This document shows positions 44,753 through 53,564 of a DNA stretch of 64,000 nucleotides, piece after piece. Below the pieces are notes generated by a model. It was not told the DNA's origin. It searched no databases and saw only the letters and a program-made list of their open reading frames with translations. The translations under genes were made by a program, and so were the position numbers. The stretch lies in contig NZ_CP042163.1 in the NCBI RefSeq assembly GCF_007725405.1, positions 2,170,001-2,234,000 on the forward strand. Direction: 5' to 3'. Numbering within the stretch: position 1 is the first letter of the stretch; every line of letters starts with the position of its first letter. This DNA is from Shouchella miscanthi. Its GTDB lineage: Bacteria; Bacillota; Bacilli; Bacillales; Bacillaceae_D.

Positions 44753-47004
44753 CAAGCTCTTCTTTGCAAATCACTTATTAATGTGATCACTTTTTTCTTA
44801 AACAATGTGTCTTCCTTTACTTCTCCTACACATGCTGGACATCCTTGTTCGCATAAACAACTTGTAATGAGTTTACTCATATGATCTAAAACCGTGTCAA
44901 GATGGTCATATACTTCTTTAGCAAGTCCGATGCCTCCTGGATAAGCATCATAAATGAACACAGTCGGTTTCCCTGACACATCTGCTTTCACTTGGGGTGT
45001 TACGTGAATATCACTTCGTTCACACATAAGATGTAGTGGTGCGACATGATGAAGCAGTGTTGCAAAGCTCATGAGCATGTCTTCGATCTCTTTAGGTTCT
45101 GCAAATTCGGCAGGAAATGTTACCCACATACCACTCGTATGCATCTCTTCTTCAGGTAAGTGAACAGGGCCAGATCCAATGTTTTCCATAGTCGTTAATC
45201 GAATTTTTTTAAAGATCGTTACTTTTCCTGTTACAGATACATCTCCATAGGATAAGTGCGCCTGTCTTCGCTGGCTGAAAGCATCCTCTTCCAAAATGGT
45301 TAAAGAGACGGCTAAATTGGCATCCGTAAAGTAATCAACTTTTACTTCTCGCACGAACGCTTTCTTTTCATCCCAATCCAAATATTCAACTTGAAATTGT
45401 ATACCTTGATGAAGATAAATGGCTTCATCATGGAGTAACGTCATGGCACTAAACCGATCCATCTCGCCAATTACTTTATGCGTCGTTACGTCACTTTGAT
45501 CAATAATCACAACATTTTCTTGAGAAGCAGAGCGTAGACTAATGCCATGGGCAGGAAAGGCGTCCGTCATCCAGTACCAGCGATCTTTTTTTTGTAAAAG
45601 CACTTGCTTTTCAGTTAAATACATTAAATAGTCGTCGACTACTTCACCAATAAATTGATCTCCTACTTGAAATGGCAGTTCATATGCCGCACACTTTAAA
45701 TGATCCAAATAAATGATTAAATTTAAAGGATTTACTCGCGCTGTTTCTGGGTTGCGATCAAAAAAGTATTCTGGATGATTCATAATGTATTGATCAATTG
45801 GTGAAGACGACGCGACCATAATAATTGCCGCTTCATTTTGTCTTCTGCCAGCTCGGCCAGCTTGCTGCCAAGCACTCGCTATTGAACCCGGATACCCGGT
45901 CAAAATACATACTTCGAGTTGACCAATATCAACACCTAATTCAAGAGCATTTGTGGATACTACACCAATAATTTCACCGCTACGCAACCCTTTTTCAATC
46001 TCTCGTCGTTGATTAGGCAAATACCCACCACGATATCCAGCAATGGTTTTTTTACCAAACGTATGCTTAATCATTTGCTGTAATTTTGTTAAGATGAGCT
46101 CTACTCTCACACGACTTCTAGCAAATAGAATAGTTTGAATCCCTTCACGAAGAAAACCTTCTGCTAGTTCTTGTGCAGAGCGCATCGCACTTTGCCTAAT
46201 TTGCAGAGGCTCGTTAACGACTGGAGGGTTGTAAAACAGAAAATGTTTTTTTCCAGAAGGTGCACCGTTTTGATCGATGATGTGAAAAGATTCTCGGACT
46301 AATGTCTCCGCTAACGCCTTCGGATTGGCAATGGTTGCGGATGTACATATAAACGTTGGATTCGAACCATAGTAGGCACAAATACGCTTTAGCCGTGCAA
46401 TCACATTTGCTACGTGGCTTCCGAATACACCTCTATACGTATGGAGCTCATCAATGACGATATAATCTAGGCGCTCAAAAAAAGCAACCCATTTTGTGTG
46501 ATGAGGCAAAATAGCTGAATGGAGCATGTCAGGATTTGTTATAACAACATTGCCTGACTGACGGACATTCGAGCGAATCTGTGGCGCTGTATCACCGTCA
46601 TACGTATGACATTTTAATGAAACGCCAATATCACTAATCATTTCATTTAGTTCTGCCATCTGGTCCTGGGCCAACGCTTTTGTTGGAAACAAGTAAAGGG
46701 CTCGGCTAGAAGCGTCCTTTAAAAAAGATGTCAGTACCGGAAGATGGTAGCAAAGCGATTTTCCTGATGCGGTCGGTGTTACAGTAACGAAATGATCGCC
46801 TCTCTGACTGGACTCTAGTGCCTCCTTTTGGTGACAATAAAGTTCACTAATTCCTCGTTTACGCAAGCCATGGCAAATTTTCATATCAAGCCATTCGGGA
46901 AATGGCTCTGTTTTCGCATTCTTCGCTTCTATTTCATGCCAATAAATGATCTGTTTATCTTGTTTTAATTCCTGTAATTTTTGTTGTAATGTTTTTTTAA
47001 ACAT
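44752..47004 (-). CDS. mrfA: MrfA-type DExH helicase (YprA)
   Basis: A 750-aa DNA helicase. Walker A is TPTASGKSLCY, motif II is VIDELHTY (DExH), motif VI QQAGRAGRRQ. The C-terminal domain of the DUF1998 type ends in the four-Cys cluster CLCEQGCPACVG, which binds Zn. In B. subtilis YprA (MrfA) with MrfB repairs mitomycin C adducts independently of UvrABC. The ATG at 47004 has GAGGTGG; an in-frame TTG at 47016 overlaps it. yprB follows after 36 nt. Confidence 0.92.
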   Translation of the reverse strand: MFKKTLQQKLQELKQDKQIIYWHEIEAKNAKTEPFPEWLDMKICHGLRKRGISELYCHQKEALESSQRGDHFVTVTPTASGKSLCYHLPVLTSFLKDASSRALYLFPTKALAQDQMAELNEMISDIGVSLKCHTYDGDTAPQIRSNVRQSGNVVITNPDMLHSAILPHHTKWVAFFERLDYIVIDELHTYRGVFGSHVANVIARLKRICAYYGSNPTFICTSATIANPKALAETLVRESFHIIDQNGAPSGKKHFLFYNPPVVNEPLQIRQSAMRSAQELAEGFLREGIQTILFARSRVRVELILTKLQQMIKHTFGKKTIAGYRGGYLPNQRREIEKGLRSGEIIGVVSTNALELGVDIGQLEVCILTGYPGSIASAWQQAGRAGRRQNEAAIIMVASSSPIDQYIMNHPEYFFDRNPETARVNPLNLIIYLDHLKCAAYELPFQVGDQFIGEVVDDYLMYLTEKQVLLQKKDRWYWMTDAFPAHGISLRSASQENVVIIDQSDVTTHKVIGEMDRFSAMTLLHDEAIYLHQGIQFQVEYLDWDEKKAFVREVKVDYFTDANLAVSLTILEEDAFSQRRQAHLSYGDVSVTGKVTIFKKIRLTTMENIGSGPVHLPEEEMHTSGMWVTFPAEFAEPKEIEDMLMSFATLLHHVAPLHLMCERSDIHVTPQVKADVSGKPTVFIYDAYPGGIGLAKEVYDHLDTVLDHMSKLITSCLCEQGCPACVGEVKEDTLFKKKVITLISDLQRRA

Positions 47005-47166
47005 GATCCACCTCAAAAACGTCTTCTTCTTCTATTTTAGCGAATGGTTGTTCTGTTGGCTACTAGCAATTTATCACTCTATTTTTTTGAGGAGTAGTGT
47101 AAAAGCTTTTTGTTTATTGTATACTAATAGATATTTCGATTTACGAAGTTTAAGGAGGTAGAAACA

Positions 47167-48966
47167 ATGACACTCACACACCGACAAGAGATTCCACTTG
47201 AAGAAACGTGGGATTTAAACGATCTTTTCTTATCAGATAAAGATTGGGAGCAAGCACGTCAGCACGTAGAAAAAGAAGCAGAGAAATTATCTTTATTTAC
47301 AGAAAAAATTGGCGAACGGGCAGAAAATCTAGCCAATGCTTTGCAGGCAAGAGAAGCATTGATGAAAAAACTAGTGCCTATTGTTACCTATGCGACGTTG
47401 TCCTTATCGAGCGATGGTACAAATGCATCCGCTCAAGGAAACGCAAGCCTTGCTCAAAGCACACAAGCTCTTGTTCAAGCAGAATTAGCAAAGCTTGAAG
47501 CGGAGATCATAAAACTACCAGAAGCTGTCATTGAACAGTTTCAACAGGAGAATGAACTGCTTCAATCGTTCCACGTATTTTTAGATAAACTACTTGAATC
47601 AAAACCATTTTCACTCTCTTCTGAAACGGAAGAAGTGCTTGCTTCTCTTACACCAATTTTGACAAATCCCTATTCAACTTATTTAACAAGTAAAGCCGCT
47701 GACATGACTTTTCCAGATTTCATTGGTGCAAATGGCGAACAAAAGCCGCTTTCTTTTGCCAGGTTTGAAGACCAGTATGAGCTGTCTGCTAATACAGAAG
47801 AACGACGACATGCTTTCATTACGTTTGATGATACGTTGAAGCAGTACGAGCATACTTATGCGAAACTTTACGCCGGAGAAGTTATGAAACAAGTAACCCT
47901 CGCACGCCTACGTGGGTATGACTCTGTTGAGCATATGCTATTGCACAGTCAACAAGTGACGCCAACGATGTACCATAACCAGCTAGATATTATCTATAAA
48001 GAGCTAGCACCTCATATGCAGCGGTATGCGAAACTAAAAAAAGACGTTTTAGGTCTTGAATCTTTTGGCTTTTCTGACTTAAAAGCCCCTCTCGACCCTG
48101 AATTTGAACCGCCTACAACATACGATCAAGCTTATGAGACGATTATAGAAGCGCTTAAACCCCTCGGCGAAGACTATAGTCGCATGCTTGTGAAGGCTAA
48201 AAATGAACGCTGGGTAGACCGAGCAGACAATATCGGCAAGGCTACTGGTGCCTTTTGCTCTAGTCCCTACGGATACCACCCTTATATCTTATTAACATGG
48301 AAAGATACGATGCGCGGTGCTTTTATTTTAGCTCATGAACTCGGACATGCTGGACATTTTTATAACGCAAATGATGCCCAACCACTACATGCGACACGTC
48401 CTTCTACGTATTGTATTGAAGCACCCTCTACAATGAATGAGCTGTTTCTTGGAAATCACCTTCTAGCGTCAACCGATGATCCGCGAATGAAGCGTTGGGT
48501 TATTCTTCAATTTATCGGTACGTACTACCACAATTTCGTCACTCACTTATTAGAAGGTGAATTTCAACGCAGAGTTTATGCACTTGCGGAGAATGGCACA
48601 CCGTTAACCGCCATTACGTTGCGCGAAACAAAGCAAGCGGTTCTCTCTGGTTTTTGGGGTGATGCAGTTGAGATTACAGAACGAGCTGGGCGTACATGGA
48701 TGCGCCAACCTCACTATTATATGGGCCTATATCCATACACTTACTCTGCTGGTTTAACGGCAGCAACAAAAGCCTACACGCTCTATCAAGACCAAGGTCA
48801 ACCAGTTATTGACCAATGGCTAAGCATGCTTCGCGCTGGCGGAACACTTCAGCCGCTTGAGCTGTTTAAACTGGCTGGAGTTGATATGGAAAAGAAAGAA
48901 ACGATACAAGATGCGGTTGCATATGTCGGTTCTCTCATTTCAGAGCTTGAAAATAGCTATCAATAA
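47167..48966 (+). CDS. pepF: oligoendopeptidase F
   Basis: A 599-aa M3B metallopeptidase. The zinc site is in ILAHELGHAGHFYN (HELGH), with the third ligand Glu in YCIEAPSTMNELFLGN. The N-terminal oligopeptidase-F domain occupies about residues 110-180. It degrades medium-length peptides in the cytosol. Start ATG 47167 has a strong AAGGAGG. It stands alone, divergent from the mrfA-mrfB unit, and ends in a shared terminator. Confidence 0.94.
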   Translation: MTLTHRQEIPLEETWDLNDLFLSDKDWEQARQHVEKEAEKLSLFTEKIGERAENLANALQAREALMKKLVPIVTYATLSLSSDGTNASAQGNASLAQSTQALVQAELAKLEAEIIKLPEAVIEQFQQENELLQSFHVFLDKLLESKPFSLSSETEEVLASLTPILTNPYSTYLTSKAADMTFPDFIGANGEQKPLSFARFEDQYELSANTEERRHAFITFDDTLKQYEHTYAKLYAGEVMKQVTLARLRGYDSVEHMLLHSQQVTPTMYHNQLDIIYKELAPHMQRYAKLKKDVLGLESFGFSDLKAPLDPEFEPPTTYDQAYETIIEALKPLGEDYSRMLVKAKNERWVDRADNIGKATGAFCSSPYGYHPYILLTWKDTMRGAFILAHELGHAGHFYNANDAQPLHATRPSTYCIEAPSTMNELFLGNHLLASTDDPRMKRWVILQFIGTYYHNFVTHLLEGEFQRRVYALAENGTPLTAITLRETKQAVLSGFWGDAVEITERAGRTWMRQPHYYMGLYPYTYSAGLTAATKAYTLYQDQGQPVIDQWLSMLRAGGTLQPLELFKLAGVDMEKKETIQDAVAYVGSLISELENSYQ

Positions 48967-49000
48967 AGAAAACGGGATGCATCAGCATCCCGTTTTCTTT
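48965..49000. terminator. bidirectional terminator after pepF
   Basis: AAAGAAAACGGGATGC pairs with GCATCCCGTTTTCTTT around ATCA, a perfect 16-bp stem between convergent genes. Confidence 0.92.
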
Positions 49001-49691
49001 ATTTATCTTCTTCGTTTGCTTGAAGCAACGCTTTATAGCCAGATCGTGTTAATTGATTGTCTTCATCAATATAATTAGAGTTCGCAAGTGATTGATTACT
49101 CTCTTTGGATAAACGCGGTAGTAGACGCTGAATTTCTTCATTTAGTGCAGCAAATGAGCCTGATTCTAAAATGTCCGGATCCATTGATGCCGCAATTTCC
49201 CGCATTGGTGATTGTTTAACAAATAACTTCTTTGTTCCTTTAACAACGTTCATTAAACGACTCGACGCATTAAGCCATTCTTGACGAACTCTCGATGTTT
49301 CAGTATCGGTTTGTTCGAGGCGTTCACGAATTTTTTCTTTTTCCAGCTCTGCTAATTCGGTTTTACTTAATAGTTCTTCAAACAATTGAGTTCGATCCAA
49401 ATCAAGCTTTTGTAATTGATATTCTTTTTCTTGTAACGCAACAAGATCATGTTCTTTTGTTTTTTCATGCTCATGATCGAGCTCTACTTTCTCGTCTTGA
49501 TCCTTTTTTATAAATTGATCGAGCTTCTCTTCTAATCGCTTTGTTTTTAAAACAAGAAACACAAATAAAGCGATTAAAGCAGATAGGACGACAATTTGAT
49601 ACCATAAATGGCTCAGTAGCGCTAAACAAAACACACCGACTAAAACCACTCCAGCGAGTGCATAAAGCCAACTGCTTCTTTGTTCTTTCAA
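48999..49691 (-). CDS. membrane-anchored coiled-coil protein, unknown
   Basis: A 230-aa protein with two N-terminal helices (about 9-28 and 32-48) and then a long charged coiled coil (about 50-140: KEYQLQKLDLDRTQLFEELL). A basic/helical tail (VVKGTKKLFVKQSP) ends it. The start is TTG 49691; AAAGG lies about 11 nt upstream. It resembles envelope-anchored scaffold proteins in layout only. No family recognised. Confidence 0.65.
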   Translation of the reverse strand: MKEQRSSWLYALAGVVLVGVFCLALLSHLWYQIVVLSALIALFVFLVLKTKRLEEKLDQFIKKDQDEKVELDHEHEKTKEHDLVALQEKEYQLQKLDLDRTQLFEELLSKTELAELEKEKIRERLEQTDTETSRVRQEWLNASSRLMNVVKGTKKLFVKQSPMREIAASMDPDILESGSFAALNEEIQRLLPRLSKESNQSLANSNYIDEDNQLTRSGYKALLQANEEDK

Positions 49692-49800
49692 CCTACATTC
49701 AACCTTTCTTTGATGCTTATCGTTTAAAAGCAGTTTAACGAAGTTTCGATTTTTTGTCCACTTTTAATAAGAAAGGCTCATGCTTACATGCCGAACCGAT

Positions 49801-50415
49801 TTAGCCACGTAATGCGTCATACCAGCGTTTTGCTTCGTCAATTTCTTCGCGTAGCAATTGATGGCCACCTGTTGTCCAATAGCTTTCAACAGATGCCCCT
49901 GCTTGTTGTAAATCTGTAATGAGGGTGTTCGTTTGCTCAGCTGGAATCATAGGATCATTTTTTCCTGCGCCAACAAACACAGCCGTTTCGCTTAAATTCG
50001 GTAATTGTTGCTTTTCTTGCGGAACCATTGCATGGAACAAAAATACGCCTTTAAAAACAGAGCCGTGTTCATATAGAAGATTAGCGGCGATGTTGGCACC
50101 ATTTGAGTAGCCAATCGCATATACATCTTGATCTTGAAACTTGTACTGAGAAGCTGCTTGTTGTAAAAAATCGTTTAATTCATCCGTACGCTTCTTTAAA
50201 TCTTCCATATCAAAAACACCTTCTTGCAAACGGCGGAAAAAGCGAGGCATTCCATTCTCTAAGACATTTCCGCGAACACCTAGTACATTGGCTTTATCAT
50301 CGATCATCTTTGCGAGAGGCAACAAATCGCTTTCATTCCCACCAGTTCCATGAAGCAGCACAAAAGTCGGTCCACCGTTCTCTTTTTCTTGAAATACATG
50401 TTTATGTTCGCTCAT
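49801..50415 (-). CDS. alpha/beta-hydrolase, MhqD/YodD-like carboxylesterase
   Basis: A 204-aa esterase of the phospholipase/carboxylesterase group. The oxyanion loop is LLHGTGGNESDLLPLA, the nucleophile elbow GYSNGAN (Ser), the acid in NDPMIPAEQ and the base in TGGHQLL, so a full triad is present. RGNVLENGMPRFFRRL is the hallmark MhqD segment. MhqD proteins in B. subtilis respond to hydroquinones, and their true substrate is unknown. ATG 50415 has GGAGGA before it. The longer upstream frame (to 50547) lacks coding character. Confidence 0.85.
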   Translation of the reverse strand: MSEHKHVFQEKENGGPTFVLLHGTGGNESDLLPLAKMIDDKANVLGVRGNVLENGMPRFFRRLQEGVFDMEDLKKRTDELNDFLQQAASQYKFQDQDVYAIGYSNGANIAANLLYEHGSVFKGVFLFHAMVPQEKQQLPNLSETAVFVGAGKNDPMIPAEQTNTLITDLQQAGASVESYWTTGGHQLLREEIDEAKRWYDALRG

Positions 50416-50492
50416 GTTTATTCCTCCATACACATTTTTGTTTCCTTTACTATAACAAAGAAGATAATAGTTTACCACTAAACTGTACTCAA

Positions 50493-50522
50493 TAAAAAAA
50501 GAATTAGCCACAGGACTAATCC
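50493..50522 (-). terminator. terminator of the 53-aa gene
   Basis: GAATTAG (50501-50507) pairs with CTAATCC (50516-50522); minus-strand tail is seven T. It overlaps the stop codon of that gene. Confidence 0.7.
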
Positions 50523-50677
50523 TTTTTTTCGTTTTTAAGCGCGTCAATTTCTTCTTCTAAAACAGAGACGTATTCTTCGTAAATCTCAATAAAAGCTTCT
50601 CGTCGGTATTGTTCTTCTTCTTTTCGCATTTCGTCAATTTTAAAACGGTATTCTTCTTTTGAAGGTGTAAAGCTCAT
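50516..50677 (-). CDS. small charged helical protein, unknown
   Basis: A 53-aa protein that is nearly all one charged helix (Glu/Lys/Arg-rich: EEYRFKIDEMRKEEEQYRRE). ATG 50677 has a strong AGGAGGAG. It ends in its own terminator. No family recognised; a role as a partner-binding coiled coil is a guess. Confidence 0.6.
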   Translation of the reverse strand: MSFTPSKEEYRFKIDEMRKEEEQYRREAFIEIYEEYVSVLEEEIDALKNEKKD

Positions 50678-50887
50678 CTTCTCTCCTCCTTCATTCTTTT
50701 CAAACAATAAGTGCCCTACCTCTCACTCATCGTTACGGTTCCTAGACCGAGCCACTTGAATGAAAAAAATGTATGCCGTAAAGTCGCAAAATCAAAAAGC
50801 ACCTCTCCTTTTCCGTGGACATTTATTCTATACCCGCTCTATCTGTTTTAAAAACAATCATTTATAAGAATCTGTATTACTACACAA

Positions 50888-50909
50888 CAAAAAAAGAGCC
50901 AAGAGGCTC
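50888..50909 (-). terminator. terminator of the 27-aa peptide gene
   Basis: GAGCC (50896-50900) and GGCTC (50905-50909) around AAGA, then seven or more T on the minus strand. It lies just after the stop codon. Confidence 0.65.
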
Positions 50910-50910
50910 A

Positions 50911-50994
50911 TTAGGCATAATAGCTATTAATCATGTCTAAAATCGTTATATCCTCTTCTTGTTCATTACGCTGCGAGTCTTTTTCAGTTGCCAT
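50911..50994 (-). CDS. 27-aa peptide gene, unknown
   Basis: A short reading frame: ATG 50994, stop at 50911-50913. It has an AGGAGGAG ribosome site (51006-50999 region) eight bases upstream and an intrinsic terminator right behind the stop, so it is a complete small transcription unit. The peptide is acidic at the start (MATEKDSQRNEQEEDI), then hydrophobic with aromatic end (INSYYA). It has no signal peptide. It might be an intracellular regulator or toxin-like peptide, but nothing shows this. Confidence 0.6.
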   Translation of the reverse strand: MATEKDSQRNEQEEDITILDMINSYYA

Positions 50995-51149
50995 AGTATC
51001 TCCTCCTGAAATTGATTGTGCTTACTACATACTATATGCCATTGTATTATAACAGTCAATACTTTTTTTGTTTGTTTTATAACAATTGTTTTTGAATAAA
51101 CCGTATTTTTTATCACAAACTAAAAAAAACGAGACAGAGGAGCTTTTAC

Positions 51150-51674
51150 ATGACACGTTTATTTAAAGTGTGCGTCACGTTCATACTTGTTGTATTAGTA
51201 GCAACTGGTTGTGTACAAGGTCATACACCACAAAAACAAAGTGAGGACATAAAGAAGTTATCAAATCGTCAAGATGTTAATCACGTCAAGCTGGAACAAA
51301 CAACAGAGAGTGAAGTCTATGCAACTGAAATTGAAACCTATTTAGGCTCTGTTTACTCATTACTTCCGGGCCTTGGAACAGAAGTAGATAATGGGATTCA
51401 TGGCGGAGTAAATCAACTTGATACTCTTTTAACAAAAGCGGAAGAGTTTGAAGCCATTCCATCGGTAGAACCATTTCACAAGTTAAAGGATTTACATCAT
51501 TCTTACCTTGTTGCGTTAGAAGAATTGGATGCTGCAAAAGATGAAAATGATGCTCGGCTTCATTATAGTTATGCGACATTAACAATTCGCTTATATGCAA
51601 TGGAATATCAATCACTGGCAGCCGAGAATGGCATTAAAGCGACAAAAGATTTTGATATGTCGAGAATTGACTAA
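51150..51674 (+). CDS. lipoprotein, unknown
   Basis: A 174-aa exported lipoprotein. Residues 1-21 form the signal peptide with lipobox VATGC (Cys21 as anchor). The rest is soluble, helical and acidic (NQLDTLLTKAEEFEAIPS; LHHSYLVALEELDAAKDEND), with no known domain. ATG 51150 has GAGGAGC. It ends 97 nt before the Spo0E-like gene. I cannot assign a role. Confidence 0.72.
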   Translation: MTRLFKVCVTFILVVLVATGCVQGHTPQKQSEDIKKLSNRQDVNHVKLEQTTESEVYATEIETYLGSVYSLLPGLGTEVDNGIHGGVNQLDTLLTKAEEFEAIPSVEPFHKLKDLHHSYLVALEELDAAKDENDARLHYSYATLTIRLYAMEYQSLAAENGIKATKDFDMSRID

Positions 51675-51771
51675 GAAAAGAACTATTTGACTAGTTTTGA
51701 ATAAAGCTTTTTCTTAGCAGAAATTCACGCTATAATACATCTTGTACTAATTCCATAGGTGGAGTGAAACT

Positions 51772-51924
51772 ATGATTCATATTGATATAGAAGTAAAACG
51801 AAGTGAAATGCACATGATCGCAAAGAAATTCGGTTTAGGCGCTACTAAAACCGTTAAGTGTTCTCAAGAGCTTGATTCACTATTGAATTGTCTTCAACAA
51901 CATCGAGGGAAATTTCATCGCTAA
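51772..51924 (+). CDS. Spo0E-like aspartyl-phosphate phosphatase, 50 aa
   Basis: A 50-aa protein with the Spo0E family pattern: an N-terminal helix IEVKRSEMHMIAKKFGLG and the hallmark TVKCSQELDSLLN, where SQELD is the conserved active-site core. Family members dephosphorylate Spo0A-P to hold back sporulation. ATG 51772 follows GGTGGAGTG. TATAAT at 51731-51736 may be the -10 element of its promoter. It ends directly before the lysine riboswitch leader. Its two Cys (CSQELD and NCLQQ) are unusual in this family as I recall it. Confidence 0.8.
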   Translation: MIHIDIEVKRSEMHMIAKKFGLGATKTVKCSQELDSLLNCLQQHRGKFHR

Positions 51925-51926
51925 CC

Positions 51927-51955
51927 TTGCTTTATGCGAGTAATTTTGGTATGGT
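51927..51955 (+). promoter_or_regulatory. possible promoter of the dapA leader
   Basis: TTGCTT (51927-51932), a 17-bp spacer and TATGGT (51950-51955), about 25 bp before the riboswitch. Weak -10, so low confidence. Confidence 0.4.
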
Positions 51956-51979
51956 AAAGCCATATTAATTGAACAGATT

Positions 51980-52125
51980 TATAGTAGAGGCGCATGATCA
52001 AAGAGTACGTTCACTGAAGGATTAGGCCTGTCGATGTGGATGGAAAGGTGTGATTGCCGAAATAAGGAATGACCTACTTTCATTCTTTATTGGGGCTGTT
52101 TCTGAACAAGAGCAGTACTGTCATA
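51980..52125 (+). promoter_or_regulatory. lysine riboswitch (L-box)
   Basis: The leader contains the L-box landmarks in order: AGAGGCGC, AAGAGTA, GAAAGGTGTGATTGCCGAA, GGGGCTGTTT and TACTGTCA, closed by a P1-type pairing. It binds lysine in the 5-way junction. The target is dapA, the first committed step of lysine and dipicolinate synthesis, so lysine would lower its expression. Confidence 0.9.
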
Positions 52126-52165
52126 CATTTGTATGGGGGGCTACATGAAGGTAGGTACGACCTAT

Positions 52166-52196
52166 GCAGCAATGGACTTGTCATTGTTGTTTTTTT
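52166..52196 (+). terminator. riboswitch-controlled terminator before dapA
   Basis: GCAGCAATG (52166-52174) pairs with CATTGTTGT (52182-52190), followed by seven T. It is the expression platform that stops transcription when lysine is bound. Confidence 0.65.
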
Positions 52197-52228
52197 ATTC
52201 CTCTCTACTGTTCATAAGGAGGATTTTT

Positions 52229-53125
52229 ATGCATTTCGGACAATTATTAACCGCAATGATCACACCATTTTCACAAGATGGTTCCATTGACAAAGAAGGC
52301 ACTTATTCACTTATTCAGCATTTAGCAAATACAGGAACGGATACCCTTGTTGTTAACGGTACGACAGCTGAGTCACCTGTTCTAACCGCTTCTGAACGAA
52401 AAGATATGTTAAAGCTGGCGATTCAGGCAACAAATAAACAAATGAAGGTTATTGCTGGTGTCGGTTCTAATAATACGGCTCACACAATTGAATTGGCAAA
52501 AGAAGCAGAGGCTCTCGGAGCTGATGGCATAATGGTTGTTACACCATACTACAATAAACCTTCACAGGAAGGAATTTATCAGCACATGCTTCAAGTGGCC
52601 ACTGCCGTCTCTCTTCCCGTTATGCTCTACAATGTACCTGGAAGAACTGGAGCCGATATGTCAGTGGATACAGCGATACGGTTATCGTTGATTCCTAATA
52701 TTGTTGCACTTAAAGAAGCGAGCGGAGACATTGATAAAGTAACCGAGATTGTTTCGCAAACGACGGACCATTTCCAAGTGTATAGTGGTGACGATTCCTT
52801 GACGCTACCGATGATGGCAGTTGGTGCTACTGGTGTAGTCTCTGTTGCCTCTCATATAGTTGGACGTGAAATGAAAGAAATGATTTATGCACTTCATCAT
52901 GGTGAATTCCAGCGTGCAAAAGCCATTCACCAAAGCATTTATCCTGTTATGAAGGGGTTATTTATGGCTCCTAACCCTACAGCAGTAAAAGCAGCACTAA
53001 CTGCATTTAATTTACCTGCTGGCTCGGTTCGCCTTCCACTCATTCCGTTAACGGACGAAGAACATCATGCACTTCATGTACTTTTGCACCCTTTTCTTCC
53101 GCAAACAACGTTATATGCAAATTAA
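52229..53125 (+). CDS. dapA: 4-hydroxy-tetrahydrodipicolinate synthase
   Basis: A 298-aa class I aldolase-type enzyme that condenses pyruvate with aspartate semialdehyde. It has the GTTAESPVLT segment, the Tyr in YNVPGRTGADMS, and the Schiff-base Lys in VALKEASGDIDKV (about residue 163). VYSGDDSLTLPMMAVGATGVVSV follows. ATG 52229 has AAGGAGGA; the frame open further upstream belongs to the riboswitch leader and is not coding. It provides precursors for lysine, peptidoglycan and spore dipicolinate. Confidence 0.95.
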   Translation: MHFGQLLTAMITPFSQDGSIDKEGTYSLIQHLANTGTDTLVVNGTTAESPVLTASERKDMLKLAIQATNKQMKVIAGVGSNNTAHTIELAKEAEALGADGIMVVTPYYNKPSQEGIYQHMLQVATAVSLPVMLYNVPGRTGADMSVDTAIRLSLIPNIVALKEASGDIDKVTEIVSQTTDHFQVYSGDDSLTLPMMAVGATGVVSVASHIVGREMKEMIYALHHGEFQRAKAIHQSIYPVMKGLFMAPNPTAVKAALTAFNLPAGSVRLPLIPLTDEEHHALHVLLHPFLPQTTLYAN

Positions 53126-53132
53126 TAATCCA

Positions 53133-53165
53133 AAAAGCGTATGTTCTATTGAACATACGCTTTTG
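53133..53165. terminator. terminator between dapA and kapB
   Basis: AAAAGCGTATGTTC pairs with GAACATACGCTTTT around TATT, with T tails on both strands. Confidence 0.9.
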
Positions 53166-53175
53166 AATTGCTTCG

Positions 53176-53547
53176 TTAAAAAGAATAATCTTGCCGTAAA
53201 TCATCTAACAAGTGGAGACTCTTTTTCGCCCATTCTGAATCATCTTGCGCTATGGATTCATAGGCAGTACGCCATGCCTCACGCAAAGAGACGTTGTAGT
53301 CAGGTGCCTCTTCTTCTTCAAAAGGTTTGACCGTTGTATAAGGTACCCACGCTTTTTCTAAATAAGCAAGCGCTTTTCGCTGATGAAAATAAGCAACGTC
53401 TACTTGTTTTGGATTATGTAAATCCCCTTGTTTCGGATGGGTTACTACAGCTAACACTTTAAAAAGCGCACGATTTTGATCTTCTTGCACTTCAATAAGT
53501 TCTCCAATATAAATACCTGTTTTGTACTTTGCTTTTACTAAACCCAT
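53176..53547 (-). CDS. kapB: kinase-associated protein B (KapB)
   Basis: A 123-aa KapB-domain protein (YKTGIYIGELIEVQEDQNRAL at the start; KQVDVAYFHQRKALAYLEKAW in the middle). In B. subtilis KapB is needed for KinB signalling to Spo0F in sporulation and is described as a lipoprotein. Here I see neither a signal peptide nor a lipobox Cys; the protein has no cysteine at all. ATG 53547 is chosen (GGTTGGTG region); the longer ORF to 53610 overlaps the preceding gene. Third gene in a small unit with two membrane proteins. Confidence 0.82.
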   Translation of the reverse strand: MGLVKAKYKTGIYIGELIEVQEDQNRALFKVLAVVTHPKQGDLHNPKQVDVAYFHQRKALAYLEKAWVPYTTVKPFEEEEAPDYNVSLREAWRTAYESIAQDDSEWAKKSLHLLDDLRQDYSF

Positions 53548-53564
53548 CTTTACACCAACCCTTT

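Noticed and set aside
51286-51615. 109-aa minus-strand frame inside the lipoprotein gene
   Set aside because: It is a shadow of the lipoprotein gene, which has signal peptide, lipobox and ribosome site.
52133-52228. N-terminal extension of DapA to 52133
   Set aside because: It would translate the riboswitch terminator; the ATG at 52229 with AAGGAGGA matches the usual DapA length.
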